Notes: generated by a model from the letters alone, not told the origin. DNA of 64,000 bases from ZC4RG30 sp963812195 (GCA_963812195.1 CAWEUI010000001.1:372001-436000), one strand, 5' to 3'. Counted from the stretch's first letter, positions 1-9,372 are shown. Numbers and translations: made by a program.

Positions 1-84
1 GCGTCACAGGCGGCCGAGGCCCACCGCATCCTGGAGAGAGGCGGCGTGCGCGGCCGCCTCGTGCTCGACTTCACGGCGCTGTAA
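1..84 (+). CDS. C-terminal end of a zinc-type alcohol dehydrogenase / quinone oxidoreductase (partial)
   Basis: Only the last 27 codons are inside the window, ending in TAA at 82-84. The peptide has the AEAHRILERGGVRGRLVL pattern that closes medium-chain dehydrogenase/reductase proteins of the NADPH:quinone reductase type, where the final helix and strand carry A-x-x-A-H-R-x-L-E and G-K/R-x-V-L. The catalytic and NADP-binding parts lie upstream of the window, so the substrate cannot be judged. It converges on the minus-strand sodB gene with only 22 bases between stops. Confidence 0.6.
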   Translation, partial: ASQAAEAHRILERGGVRGRLVLDFTAL

Positions 85-106
85 CCAGCGCCGCGCCGGG
101 GAAGGT

Positions 107-709
107 CTACACGCCGAGGTTGTCGGCCGCGAACTGCCAGTTGAGCAGTTTGTCGATCACCGCGTTGGCGTAGTCGGGCCGGCGGTTCTGGTAGTCGAGA
201 TAGTAGGCGTGTTCCCACACGTCGATGGTCAGCAGCGCCTTGTGGCCCCGGGTCATGGGCAGCTCGGCATTGCTGGTCTTGGCCACCACCAGCTTGCCGT
301 TGTCCGACGCCAGCCACGCCCAGCCGCTGCCGAACTGCGTGGTCGCCGCGGTGGCAAACTCCTTCTTGAGGTTGTCCAGGCTGCCGAAATCGCGCTCGAT
401 GAGCTTGGCCAGCGCGGCCGGCGGCGCACCGCCTCCATTTGGCTTGAGGCTGTTCCAGTAGAACGTGTGGTTCCAGATCTGGGCGGCATTGTTGAACACG
501 CCGGCCTTGTCGGCCTTGCCGGCCACTTCGAGGATGATCTTCTCCAGCGGCTGGCCTTCCAGCGGCGTGCCGGCGATCAGCTTGTTGAGGTTGTCCACGT
601 AGGCCTTGTGATGCTTGCCATAGTGGAAGCTCAGCGTGTTCGCGCTGATGACCGGGTCCAGTGCGTTGTCGGCAAAGGGCAGCGGGGGCAGTGTGATGGA
701 TGCGCTCAT
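107..709 (-). CDS. sodB: Iron superoxide dismutase
   Basis: This 200-residue protein converts superoxide to hydrogen peroxide and oxygen in the cytoplasm. The N-terminal PLPFADNALDPVIS segment, the HYGKHHKAYV helix, FNNAAQIWNHTFYW and the C-terminal DVWEHAYYLDYQNRR metal-binding segment are all present. Gln in the NNAAQ segment is typical of iron rather than manganese enzymes. The open frame continues upstream for 54 codons, but the ATG at 709 is chosen because AAGGAG stands just before it and the family starts here. It is the last gene of a tight minus-strand group after grxD, with 10 bases between them, suggesting co-transcription of two iron/oxidative-stress functions. Confidence 0.95.
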   Translation of the reverse strand: MSASITLPPLPFADNALDPVISANTLSFHYGKHHKAYVDNLNKLIAGTPLEGQPLEKIILEVAGKADKAGVFNNAAQIWNHTFYWNSLKPNGGGAPPAALAKLIERDFGSLDNLKKEFATAATTQFGSGWAWLASDNGKLVVAKTSNAELPMTRGHKALLTIDVWEHAYYLDYQNRRPDYANAVIDKLLNWQFAADNLGV

Positions 710-719
710 GGAATCTCCT

Positions 720-1046
720 TCAGGCAGCGGACTTCTTGGCGGCCTCGTCGACGAGCTGCTTGAGCTCGCCGCTGTGGAACATCTGCACGGCAATATCCGC
801 GCCGCCGAGCAGCTCGCCGTTGATGTAAAGCTGCGGGTAGGTGGGCCAGTTCGAAAAGCGCTTGAGCTCATCGCGCAATTCCAGGTCCTCGAAAATATTC
901 ACGGCGTGGAACTTGGCCCCGACCTGCTTCAGGGCCGCCACCGCCTGCGCGGAGAACCCGCACTGCGGAAAATCGGGCGTGCCCTTCATGAACAGGACCA
1001 CCGGCTCGGTGGTCAGATGCTGTTTGATGCGTTCTGCGACTTCCAT
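720..1046 (-). CDS. grxD: Monothiol glutaredoxin, Grx4 type
   Basis: This 108-residue protein has the monothiol active site CGFS (in PQCGFSAQAV), the upstream KGTPDFP segment and the WPTYPQLYINGELLGG segment that binds glutathione. Members of this family carry and transfer 2Fe-2S clusters, often together with BolA, and take part in iron homeostasis. Full length for the family. GGGGAAG lies ahead of the ATG at 1046. It sits between a BON lipoprotein gene and sodB on the same strand with short spacers, so the three probably form one transcript. Confidence 0.95.
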   Translation of the reverse strand: MEVAERIKQHLTTEPVVLFMKGTPDFPQCGFSAQAVAALKQVGAKFHAVNIFEDLELRDELKRFSNWPTYPQLYINGELLGGADIAVQMFHSGELKQLVDEAAKKSAA

Positions 1047-1062
1047 ATGAATTCTTCCCCGG

Positions 1063-1386
1063 TTACTTGACCGTCAGATCATTGCGGACGCCCTTCACGC
1101 CCTTCACGCCGCGCGCCAGCTTGCCGGCCAGATCCCGCTGGGCGGAGGTATTGACCTCACCCGCCAGAGTGACCTGCCCGAGGTAGGTGACCACGCCTAT
1201 GGACAGCGGCTTCAGGCTGGCATCGGCCAGCAATCTTGCCTTCACATCGGCAGATGTCGCCGTATCCGATGCAAGCTGCGCAGCGCTGCGGGCATCGCTG
1301 CCGCTGCCGCTGCCAATTACCGCCGTTGCGCAGCCGGCAAGCGATCCGCAGGCCAGCAGCACGGCAACAGTCAGGGCGCGCTTCAT
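1063..1386 (-). CDS. BON-domain lipoprotein
   Basis: This 107-residue protein begins with a basic, hydrophobic signal and an LAGC lipobox (cysteine near residue 19), so it is predicted to be lipid-anchored. After a short Ser/Gly-rich linker it has one BON domain (SADVKARLLADASLKPLSI, then VTYLGQVTLAGEV), a fold found in OsmY-like envelope proteins thought to bind phospholipid. The frame is open 21 codons further upstream, but the start at 1386 gives a proper signal peptide. The C-terminus carries a small GVKGVKGV repeat. It is divergent from nadC and upstream of grxD. Confidence 0.8.
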   Translation of the reverse strand: MKRALTVAVLLACGSLAGCATAVIGSGSGSDARSAAQLASDTATSADVKARLLADASLKPLSIGVVTYLGQVTLAGEVNTSAQRDLAGKLARGVKGVKGVRNDLTVK

Positions 1387-1429
1387 GCGTTGAATTATGG
1401 GGGGTGCCTCCCTATTCTTCAAACCGCCC

Positions 1430-2273
1430 ATGCAGCCGCCACCGGACATCCACGAACAGGTCGCCCGCGCACTGGCCGAAGACGTCGGCTCCGGCGACGT
1501 TACGGCCGCGCTGGTGCCTCCCGGAGGCGCAGGCGCTGGCCACCCTGATCACCAGGGATGCCATGGTGCTGTGCGGCCGCGCCTGGCTTGCCGAAACGTT
1601 CCGGCAGCTCGATGCGGCCATCCATATCGACTGGCATGGTCATGACGGCCACGAATTCCAGGCCAACGCCGTGATATGCGAAATCCGCGGCCCGGCGCGC
1701 GCGATCCTGACCGGGGAGCGCTGCGCGTTGAATTTCGTGCAAACCCTGTCCGGTACCGCCACCGCCACGCGGCAATATGTCGCGGCACTGGCGGGCACAT
1801 CCTGCAAGGTTCTGGATACGCGCAAGACCCTGCCCGGCCTGCGCCTGGCGCAGAAGTTCGCTGTGCGCTGTGGCGGCGGACACAACCACCGCCTGGGCCT
1901 GTACGACATGGTGCTGATCAAGGAGAACCACGTCATCGCCGCCGGTGGCATTGCCGCCGCCATCAGCGCGGCGCGCGCGAGCAGCCCGGGCGTGCCGGTG
2001 GAAGTGGAAGTCGAATCAATGGATGAATTCCGCGCCGCGCTGGCCGCAAGGCCCGAAGTGATCATGCTGGACGAATTTGCCATTGAAGACATGCGCCTGG
2101 CAGTGGCCGAGCGCGACGCTGCGGGCAGCGCCACGCGCCTTGAAGTGTCCGGCGGAATAACACTCGCCAATGTGCGCGAGCTGGCGATGGCCGGCATCGA
2201 CTACGTATCCATCGGCGCGCTGACCAAGCATGTCCGCGCGATCGACCTGTCACTGCGCTTCGGGCAAGTCTAG
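1430..2273 (+). CDS. nadC: Nicotinate-nucleotide diphosphorylase (quinolinate phosphoribosyltransferase), frameshifted
   Basis: NadC makes nicotinate mononucleotide from quinolinate and PRPP in de novo NAD synthesis. The N-terminal HEQVARALAEDVGSGDVTAA starts at the ATG at 1430. The rest (EAQALATLITRDAMVLCGRAW, TRKTLPGLRLAQKFAVRCGG, GGHNHRLGLYDMVLIKENH, VEVEVES, LEVSGGIT) lies in the next frame. One extra base within about 1519-1534, near CCTCCCGGAGG, explains the break: without one G the reading runs straight through as VPPEAQALA. All catalytic segments are intact and nadC is rarely dispensable, so a sequencing error is more likely than a dead gene. A genuine pseudogene cannot be excluded. 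Confidence 0.88.
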
Positions 2274-2396
2274 CCGCATCCATTCAGTACCTTGCAACGG
2301 CCAACTGTCCGGCCCTCCCTGATCGCACTTGTAACCCGGCCGGCGCGTTGCAGCCGTTACAATGCAGGCCCCGACAGATGTGCAACTCAAGGCCAC

Positions 2397-3910
2397 ATGG
2401 ACGTCAGGTCGAAAGCCATCTTGTGCCTGGCGCTTGCGATGCCCTGCATCGCGATGGCCCAGAGTCCCTTCCTTTCCGCGACGGACATGCGCCTGCGCGA
2501 GGACCTTACCCTGCTGGCGGACACGGGTGGCGTGAAGCTGACTGTTGACGAGTGGCCCCTGCCCCGCGAAGACGTGGCGCAGGCATTGGCCGGCGTCAGA
2601 CCCGGTGATCTTCGCACCGCCGCGCAGCGTGCGGCACTGGCTCGGGTGAAGGCGAAGCTGACAGATGCGAATCAGGAACAATGGAAGGTTCGTGAGATCA
2701 GGGTTTCGGCAGGTCAACCTGCCCTGCTGCGCGACTTCGCGACCCTGGGCCGCGAAAACGGCGAGATCACCACCACCGGTGGCGCCAGCACGAGTCGCTA
2801 CGCCATCAGCCTGTCGGCCACCGCCGTGGCGAATCCCGGCGACGGGCAACACATCCGCTTCGACGGCAGTGAAATCTCGCTGCGCCTGGGCAACTGGCTG
2901 CTGAGCCTGAACCAGATCGATCGCTGGTGGGGGCCGGGCATGACCGGCAGCCTGATCCTGTCGACCAACGCCCGGCCGATGCCGGCGTTGTCGCTGGACC
3001 GGGTGCGCAGCACCCCTTCAACCTGCCCGTACTGCGCTGGCTCGGCCCATGGCGATTCAGCTGGTTCTTCGGGCTGGGCGAGGATCAGCGAGCCGATGTG
3101 GACCAGCCGCTGTTCATGGGAATGCGGGTTTCGTTCAAACCGGCCTCCTTCTTCGAATTCGGATTGTCGCGCTCGGCGCAGTTCTGCGGCGAAGGCCGCC
3201 GCTGCAATGCCGCCATATTCCGCCGGCTATTGATCGGGCAGGACAATCTCGGCCTGCGCGGCCTGGACAACAATCCAGCAGAGGAGCCAGGCAACCAGAT
3301 GAGCGGGTACGACCTGCGGCTGGTCTCACCATGGAAGCAGCTGCCGGTGGCGATCTATGCCCAGGCCATCGGCGAGGACAATTCCAATCTCAGCCTGCCG
3401 CTGCGCTTCCTCACGCAATTTGGAGCACAGACCTGGTGGTCTCTGGAAAGCGGAGCAGTACTGCGCGCATACGTCGAACATGCCGACACCGCCACGGACC
3501 TCTACAAGCTGTGGCAGCCGAACGACAATTCGCCCTCATTCCGCACCGACTTTGCCTATCGAAACCACGTGTTCTTCGCCGGCTACCGCTATCGAGGCCG
3601 CAACATCGGCCACACCACCGACTCCGATTCACTCACCACTTCTGCCGGATTGTCATTGACCAACCTGCGCGGCACACGCTGGGGCGTGCAATGGATCGAG
3701 AGCATGCTGGATCGCAAGGGCGTGCCGGACATCTACAACCCCATCACCTTCGGGCCCAGCCACTACCACTCCGTGCGGATATCGTGGGACGGTACGCTGG
3801 CCGGCCAGCAGATCGGCGTGCAGATCGGGCACGAGAGGCAAACACCCTCAAGCGCCGGCCAGGGCAATGGCATGTTCGGATTCGTCCAGTGGCGCAAGGT
3901 GCTGGAGTAG
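2397..3910 (+). CDS. Capsule-assembly Wzi-family outer-membrane protein, frameshifted
   Basis: The product starts with a cleavable signal (MDVRSKAILCLALAMPCIA) and continues with beta-strand-rich sequence containing the Wzi-family landmarks IDRWWGPGMTGSLILS and, after the break, FNLPVLRWLGPWRFSWFFG. The two parts lie in different frames. One base seems to be missing around 3004-3018, between LSLDRV and HPFNLPVLRW. The joined product is about 500 residues, the usual Wzi length. Wzi proteins are outer-membrane beta-barrels that hold capsular polysaccharide on the cell surface, but many members occur without a capsule locus, and none is seen here. It is followed by an unrelated monooxygenase. 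Confidence 0.75.
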
Positions 3911-3971
3911 CCGCGGGCGGGTCCGGTTACGCGGCTATCAGCTGCAGGCTCACGGTGGGGGTGGCGACGGT

Positions 3972-5537
3972 ATGTCGGAACAGATACCCGTGCTGATCAT
4001 CGGTGGCAGCCTCGTCGGGCTGTCCGCGTCCATGTTGCTCGCGCATCACGGGGTTCGAAACGTGATGATCGAGCGCCACGGCGGTACCGCGATCCATCCG
4101 CGCGCGGCATCCTTCCACCAACGCACGCTGGAAATCTTTCGCAGTGCAGGTATCCAGCAGGCGGTCGAACGCGCGGCCGAACGCGAGTTCGTGCAGAACG
4201 GCGCGATCATCGCGGTCGATTCCCTGGGCGGGCGGGAGCTGGCCAGCTTCTATGCCAACTTCAATGAGGGCGTCGAGGGTCTGAGCCCGACGCGTCGGCT
4301 GTTCATCACGCAGATCGGTCTGGAGCCGGTGCTCCGGCAGCGGGCACTCGAACTCGGCGCGGACCTGCACTACGCCACCGAGCTGGTGCACCTCTCACAG
4401 GACGGGACCGGCGTGGATGCGCTCGTTCGGTCGCGCGATGGCGCAACAGAGCGATCCATTCGCGCACAGTACGTTATCGCGGCTGATGGGGCGCACAGCC
4501 CGGTGCGACGGACGCTGGGGATCCCCCTCACGGGCCGCGGCGAGTTCGCCCATTGCGCCACCATCTACTTCCGCGCCGACGTGCGCGCACTGCTGCGTGG
4601 TCGCAACCTCAGCGTCGTCTACGTGAAGCAGGCGCGTCAGTTCGCCTTCTTTCGTTTTGCCATCACCGGCGATTCCGGATTTCTGGCCGTCTTCGCCACC
4701 TTCGATTCCGCCGGCCGTCGCGAACCGATCGGGGAGCGCGAGCTCTCGCCCGCAGCATGCGCGGAGCTGGTGCGAGCGGCCCTGGGCGTACCGCAGGCGT
4801 TCGCGGTCGACATCGAAAACGTGCAGTACTGGGATGCCACCGCTTCGACCGCGGCCGCATTCCGGCAAGGGCGCGTCTTCCTTGCCGGTGACAGCGCGCA
4901 TCTGATGCCACCGACAGGTGGCTTTGGCGGCAATACCGGCGTCGCCGACGCCCATAACCTCGCGTGGAAGCTGGCGATGATCCTGCGCGGCGACGCCGAT
5001 CCCGCCCTGCTCGACAGCTACGAGGCAGAACGCCGCCCTGTTGCGCAACTCACGGTGGAGCAGGCCTACCGGCGTTACGTGGAACGCGTCGATCCGTCAC
5101 TGCCCGCGAACGAGCTGCCGGCAAATGTGGCCGACACCGCCATCGAGCTGGGTGCCGTGTATCGATCCGCCGCCGTCATCCCCGAAGCCGGCGATGACGC
5201 GCTGGTCGAGGCGCCCGAACTGCCCACCGGCCGCCCCGGAACACGCCTGCCGCATGTCTGGCTGGATGCAGACCGCTCGACCCTCGACCTCGCCGGCAGC
5301 GGGTACAGGCTGCTGTGCGGGCCGGAGACGCGCGACTGGCAAGCCGCGGCCCTGGCGCTGCGACTCGACTACGCGCACTTGCCTGAAGCGGCCTGCAGGG
5401 CCGCGGGCATCGATGCGTCGGGCGCGCTGCTGCTGCGCCCGGACGGTGTGATCGCCTGGCGCAGCAAGGCTGCAGCGCCGCGCGGTGCGGCGGTCCTCGC
5501 GGATGTGCTGCACCGGCTGGGCCGCACGCATCGTTGA
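3972..5537 (+). CDS. FAD-dependent aromatic-type monooxygenase (PheA/TfdB family)
   Basis: This 521-residue protein has the N-terminal Rossmann motif VLIIGGSLVGLSASMLLAHHG with the following acidic residue in MIERH, and the second FAD motif GDSAHLMPPTGGFGGNTGVADA. This layout matches class A flavoprotein hydroxylases that use NAD(P)H to hydroxylate phenols and polyketides. The C-terminal 120 residues resemble the thioredoxin-like tail common in the family. The ATG at 3972 was chosen over one 35 codons upstream because the Rossmann fold begins directly after it. The substrate cannot be predicted; no catabolic neighbours are present. Confidence 0.85.
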   Translation: MSEQIPVLIIGGSLVGLSASMLLAHHGVRNVMIERHGGTAIHPRAASFHQRTLEIFRSAGIQQAVERAAEREFVQNGAIIAVDSLGGRELASFYANFNEGVEGLSPTRRLFITQIGLEPVLRQRALELGADLHYATELVHLSQDGTGVDALVRSRDGATERSIRAQYVIAADGAHSPVRRTLGIPLTGRGEFAHCATIYFRADVRALLRGRNLSVVYVKQARQFAFFRFAITGDSGFLAVFATFDSAGRREPIGERELSPAACAELVRAALGVPQAFAVDIENVQYWDATASTAAAFRQGRVFLAGDSAHLMPPTGGFGGNTGVADAHNLAWKLAMILRGDADPALLDSYEAERRPVAQLTVEQAYRRYVERVDPSLPANELPANVADTAIELGAVYRSAAVIPEAGDDALVEAPELPTGRPGTRLPHVWLDADRSTLDLAGSGYRLLCGPETRDWQAAALALRLDYAHLPEAACRAAGIDASGALLLRPDGVIAWRSKAAAPRGAAVLADVLHRLGRTHR

Positions 5538-5578
5538 ACCCGCATCACCGCCCGACGCGCGCCATTGCGTCAACCGCG

Positions 5579-5995
5579 CTACCTGGCCGAACCGGGTATC
5601 GGCGTTGCGTCCAGGAACAGCGATCTGCCGTCCGCGAACTTGACGGTACGACCGACGCAGCGATTGCCGCCATCGCGCGCCTGGAAGCCGGACACCATCA
5701 GTTCCGAACCGATCGGAATGCTCGCCTTGGTGACGCCGCGCCGGAACAGCATGTTGGGACTGCCACCTTCGACCATCCACTCGGTCTTGCTGCCGTCCTT
5801 GTTGGTGACTTCCACGTGGATCCAGGAATGGGGATTGATCAACTCCACCCTGGTCACCTTGCCGTGGATTTCCACCGGCCGTTTGACGTCGAATTCGGCG
5901 GCGAAGCTGTGATGCGCCCGAACACAGAGGCTGGCAGTTGCCAGAAAGGTGCCGGCAGCGGCTGCGAACAACGAATGTCTGGTCTTGCTGTGCAT
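5579..5995 (-). CDS. Secreted DUF6152-type protein
   Basis: This 138-residue protein has a signal peptide (MHSKTRHSLFAAAAGTFLATASLCVRA) followed by HHSFAAEFD and a small beta-rich domain with INPHSWIHVEV and GSELMVSGFQARDG. The HHSFAAEFD start and NPHSW segment are characteristic of the DUF6152 family, whose function is unknown. The fold may be OB-like (inference). It lies 14 bases after a larger secreted protein of unknown function on the same strand. In proteobacterial genomes such proteins often accompany the WGDTLVIET-type proteins found directly upstream here, suggesting a shared periplasmic role. Confidence 0.7.
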   Translation of the reverse strand: MHSKTRHSLFAAAAGTFLATASLCVRAHHSFAAEFDVKRPVEIHGKVTRVELINPHSWIHVEVTNKDGSKTEWMVEGGSPNMLFRRGVTKASIPIGSELMVSGFQARDGGNRCVGRTVKFADGRSLFLDATPIPGSAR

Positions 5996-6009
5996 GGTGC
6001 GCGTCCTGT

Positions 6010-6987
6010 TCACTGTTCCTGGCGGGACTGCTTCTTCTCTTCTTCCCGGGCACCGCGCAGCGTGTTCGCGATGCCGTAATTCCCCTCGTGGCAGGCATAT
6101 TCGAACATGGGCCCGCTGGTGAGCTCCATGGGAAATTCCCCGCCCCAGCTCGTATCCCACAGGCTCGGATCGGTGACCGTGAACTGGTAGAGGATGGTCC
6201 TGGGCCCGGTGCGGGTGAGCTTCTCGATAATCGTGGCATCCGGCCCCCACCCCACGCTCGAGCCCCGCGGCGTGACCCTGCCGGATATCCCGGTGGTTTC
6301 AATCACCAGCGTATCGCCCTGCCAATGACCCCACGAATTGCCCTGCCAGCGCGTCAGGCCGCCAAAGTCCGGCTTGCTGTCCGTGATGGGGATTACCCGC
6401 GCGTCGTGGATCATCTCGGTCTCGAAGACCACATAGTCCTTCGTCTGCATGATCTGCACATGCGAGTTGTACCCCACTGGACGCAGCGGCGGGCCCTCAT
6501 GCGGCCACAGAATGCAGCGCTCCGACAGGGGGCGATCCTGCGCGCTGTCGTAGGCGTGGGCCTGCTGCGCGGCGCGCGCCGCGTCGCTGCGCTGCCGGGC
6601 CTGCTTCGTCAGCGGCGGCATCCGCCCGTTGGCGGGGAATGCAATGATCGACGTGCGCAGACTCGTCACCATCTCGCTCTGCTCCGGGTTCAGGCCGAAC
6701 TCCCCGGTGTCGTAGTGCACGTCAGCTGCGGTTCCGGTACTGACCTGCCTGGCCGGAGCGCGGGACTTTTCCTTGCGCGCCCGGTACTCCTGCTCCGTGA
6801 AGAATGCCTTGTCGCCAAGCTCAGGCGGTCGCTCGAATGGCACATCGGTGTTGTTGGTGTAGAACCCCTGGATCTGCGGGTCGCCCCACGAGGTGCGCGG
6901 CGCATGATAGGAGTCGGCGCCAGAGGACGTGAGTGCGACCAGCGCACCTGCCGCGGCAATACCCGCGCAAAAATGTGCGGCCTTCAA
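6010..6987 (-). CDS. Secreted protein of unknown function (first of a paralogous pair)
   Basis: The protein of about 325 residues starts at a TTG at 6987 that overlaps the stop of the upstream gene (TTGA) and follows GGGAGG. The start gives a short hydrophobic signal (KAAHFCAGIAAAGALVALTS). Conserved-looking blocks are WGDPQIQGFYTNN, PPLTKQARQRSD, RCILWPHEGPP, WGHWQGDTLVIETTG and FEYACHEGNYG. The arrangement resembles that of its upstream neighbour, including RWQG...GDTLV-x-x-TG. I do not recognise a characterised function. Translational coupling to the upstream gene suggests that the two products act together in the periplasm. Confidence 0.65.
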   Translation of the reverse strand: MKAAHFCAGIAAAGALVALTSSGADSYHAPRTSWGDPQIQGFYTNNTDVPFERPPELGDKAFFTEQEYRARKEKSRAPARQVSTGTAADVHYDTGEFGLNPEQSEMVTSLRTSIIAFPANGRMPPLTKQARQRSDAARAAQQAHAYDSAQDRPLSERCILWPHEGPPLRPVGYNSHVQIMQTKDYVVFETEMIHDARVIPITDSKPDFGGLTRWQGNSWGHWQGDTLVIETTGISGRVTPRGSSVGWGPDATIIEKLTRTGPRTILYQFTVTDPSLWDTSWGGEFPMELTSGPMFEYACHEGNYGIANTLRGAREEEKKQSRQEQ

Positions 6988-7808
6988 GGCTTGCCTCCCG
7001 AGGTCGGTTTGCCGGTGCCCGGCTTGCGCAATTTGCCGTACATGAGTTCTTCGGCGAACTCCACGCAGCGAAAATCCATCAGTCGGGCATTGGACTCGAT
7101 GCGCCGATACAACGGCATGCGGATGGTCCACGGCCTGGAAAACACGCCCGGATCCTCGATGGTCGCTTCGTACAGGATGTGGTCGCGGTCCCTGAACGTG
7201 TAGCGCTCGGTCACCCGGCGATTGCCGCTGGCATAGTTGCCGCTCCGATCCAGCCAGTTGTCGGTGAGCCCGCTGACTTGCACCACCAGCGTGTCGCCGT
7301 CCCAACGGCCGCTGGACCAACCCATCCAGCTGTCCACCGGCGCCTCCGTGGGCCTGCCCATGGAGACTGCGCGCACGGCGCCGGCAAACTCGTACAGGAA
7401 CATCAGATCGGTATCCGTCTGCAGGATCTGGAACGGATAAGGTTGATAGGTGGCGCGTGGCACGCCGGGCAGGAAGCACCTGGCTTCCGGGTCCTCGGTG
7501 CGCCGGTCTGCGAAGTTCTTCTGCCGTTGCGCCAGGGCGCTGGCCAGATAAGGGATCTTGCCACCATCCACCACGCCGATACCCGGCGCCACGGCACCTA
7601 TCGCGCCCAGCGTATCCACCGCTCCCTGCGCGGCACTATGGGGCTCGAGATCCCAGTCAGCCTCGTTCAACGCCTGCCAGATCCCGTTGAAGTCCGGCTT
7701 GCCCGCCGCGGTCCGCGGAATGTCGACATTCTGCGCCTGCGCCACACCCATTGCGGCAAGCAGAACCGCCGTGCAGATGACTGTTCTTCGCAAGACCGCG
7801 ATGCTCAT
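6984..7808 (-). CDS. Secreted protein of unknown function (second of a paralogous pair)
   Basis: This 274-residue protein has a signal peptide ending near VAQA followed by QNVDIPRTAAGKPDFNGIWQAL, then RCFLPGVPRATYQPYPFQILQ, SGRWDGDTLVVQVSGLTDNW, RVTERYTFRDRDHILYE and a C-terminal DFRCVEFAEELMYG. PDFNGIWQ, cFLPGVPR and WDGDTLVV recur in a large family of proteobacterial secreted proteins without known activity. It resembles the following gene in order of motifs, so the two may be old duplicates. The start at 7808 is preceded by GGTGG. Its stop overlaps the TTG of the next gene. Confidence 0.65.
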   Translation of the reverse strand: MSIAVLRRTVICTAVLLAAMGVAQAQNVDIPRTAAGKPDFNGIWQALNEADWDLEPHSAAQGAVDTLGAIGAVAPGIGVVDGGKIPYLASALAQRQKNFADRRTEDPEARCFLPGVPRATYQPYPFQILQTDTDLMFLYEFAGAVRAVSMGRPTEAPVDSWMGWSSGRWDGDTLVVQVSGLTDNWLDRSGNYASGNRRVTERYTFRDRDHILYEATIEDPGVFSRPWTIRMPLYRRIESNARLMDFRCVEFAEELMYGKLRKPGTGKPTSGGKP

Positions 7809-7864
7809 TCTTCTACCACCCCCACGACACGACATACGAGTTCATGCGCACGATTCCCGCGCGG

Positions 7865-8743
7865 CTACCGCCCGATCGTCCGGTGCAGGAACGCCAGGAC
7901 CCGCTCTGCCGGTTCGCCTTCGTAGAAGGCCTGCCCACCGTGCTTCGCGCCATCCACAATGACCAATTCCACCTTTACCCCGGCCCGCCGGTACGCCGCC
8001 TGCAGCTCCAGCGTCTGATTGACCGGCATCTGCGGATCCTGGTCGCCGTGCAGCAATATCGCAGGCGGATCCTGCGCGTCCACGTGTGCAATCGGACTGG
8101 CCAGCTTCGCCAGTTCCGGTACTTCACTGGGCAACCCGCCAAGCAGCATGCGCAGGGCCGGCTCGCGAACCGTATGACCGAAGGGCGTGGACTGATCGAG
8201 GATGGTCATCAGGTTCGAAGCCCCGTACCAGCTCACCACGGCCTGCACGGCGGAGGATTCGTGCGGGTAATCGCCTTCATTTCCTTCCAGCTGCGCAACG
8301 CCGCCGGTCGTGCCGACCAGCGCAGCCAGATGCGCGCCGGAGGACGCCCCGGCCATCGCAATGCGATCGGTCCGATACCCGTATTCCGGGGCCTTCGCCC
8401 GCAGAAAACGGATGGCCGCCTTGATGTCGTGCACGTCTGCGGGGAAACGCGCGTCCGTACTGGAGCGGAAGTCCACGCTGGCCACCGCGTAGCCGGCTGC
8501 GACCAGAAACTTCGGGTACTCGGACTTGTCGCCGAAGCGCCAGGCGCCACCATGCGCGTACACCACCAGCGGCGGGTGGCGCACACCGGCTGGCAGGTGC
8601 AGGTCCAGTGCCAGGTCGCGCCCACCGACATGCGCGTAGACGATGTCCGGCACGTCACGCGCAGGGTCGGCGCCGAACGCCGGTTTCAGGCAAGCGAACA
8701 ACGACCACGCCAGTGCCAATGAGATCGCAGGGCGTCTGTGCAC
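7865..8743 (-). CDS. Secreted alpha/beta hydrolase (BD-FAE / carboxylesterase-like)
   Basis: This 292-residue protein carries a signal peptide (to about residue 24, CLKPAFGA) and an alpha/beta-hydrolase fold. It has the oxyanion motif VVYAHGGAWRFGDKS, the nucleophile elbow GASSGAH (catalytic Ser), DPPAILLHGDQDPQMPV with the acid, and AKHGGQAF with the catalytic His. This is the layout of the BD-FAE esterases and kynurenine-formamidase-like enzymes. Location is predicted to be periplasmic or extracellular. It is first in the minus-strand run that continues with the two secreted unknowns and the DUF6152 protein, so it may act on the same, unidentified, ester substrate. Confidence 0.8.
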   Translation of the reverse strand: MHRRPAISLALAWSLFACLKPAFGADPARDVPDIVYAHVGGRDLALDLHLPAGVRHPPLVVYAHGGAWRFGDKSEYPKFLVAAGYAVASVDFRSSTDARFPADVHDIKAAIRFLRAKAPEYGYRTDRIAMAGASSGAHLAALVGTTGGVAQLEGNEGDYPHESSAVQAVVSWYGASNLMTILDQSTPFGHTVREPALRMLLGGLPSEVPELAKLASPIAHVDAQDPPAILLHGDQDPQMPVNQTLELQAAYRRAGVKVELVIVDGAKHGGQAFYEGEPAERVLAFLHRTIGR

Positions 8744-8808
8744 GATCCATCCCCCCCTTCGTGAGTGCCCGTGACCGGATGCAGGCTAGCGCCGCCAAGC
8801 CTTTGTGA

Positions 8809-9369
8809 TCAACTTCCGCGAAAGGCCGGGGAAAGCCGGGAGGCCATTGCCTTGCGTCGATCGAAGCGACGGCCGTCCGCGATGAACGTGCCGTCGCCGA
8901 CCGCGTGAATCGTGCGCTTCTCGCGCCGTCCCGGGTTGGCCCAGGCGGCGAGCGCCTCCAGCACCACGATGTCGTGCTTGCCGAGCAGATCCGTGACCCG
9001 GCACTCCACGTTGGCCAGGCACTGCCCGATCAGCGGCGCACTGACCTTCCGGCCCGCCACGGGCGTCAGGCCGAATCCTGCGAACTTGTCGGTGTCCGCC
9101 CCCGAGCAGGTTCCGATGCCCACGACCTTGTCGAGCAGGTCCACCGCCGGAACGGCAATGACGCACTCGCGGGTCTTCTTCAGGGCCGCGAAAGAGAAAT
9201 TCCACGCGCCGGTGGTAATGGCGAATCGTGGCGTGAAATCCAGCACCATGGTCCAGGAAATGGCCATGATGTTGTGGCGGCGGCCGTCGTGGGTCGTCAC
9301 CAGGACCACCGGTCCGGGTTCCAGCAGCGTGAAGGCCCTGTCCAGACTGATTGACCGCATGGCAGCCAT
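8809..9369 (-). CDS. Flavin reductase / FMN-binding split-barrel family protein
   Basis: This 186-residue protein has the flavin-reductase-like pattern: PGPVVLVTTHDGRRHNIMAISWTMVLDFTPR at the N-terminus, then ALKKTRECVIAVP, GIGTCSGADTDKF and IGQCLANVECRV. Related proteins bind FMN and reduce flavins with NAD(P)H or act as small oxidoreductases. The ATG at 9369 stands 3 bases after the stop of the Kdo hydroxylase gene, so the two are almost certainly co-transcribed. Whether it serves the hydroxylase, for example by iron reduction, is speculation. Confidence 0.75.
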   Translation of the reverse strand: MAAMRSISLDRAFTLLEPGPVVLVTTHDGRRHNIMAISWTMVLDFTPRFAITTGAWNFSFAALKKTRECVIAVPAVDLLDKVVGIGTCSGADTDKFAGFGLTPVAGRKVSAPLIGQCLANVECRVTDLLGKHDIVVLEALAAWANPGRREKRTIHAVGDGTFIADGRRFDRRKAMASRLSPAFRGS

Positions 9370-9372
9370 GAC

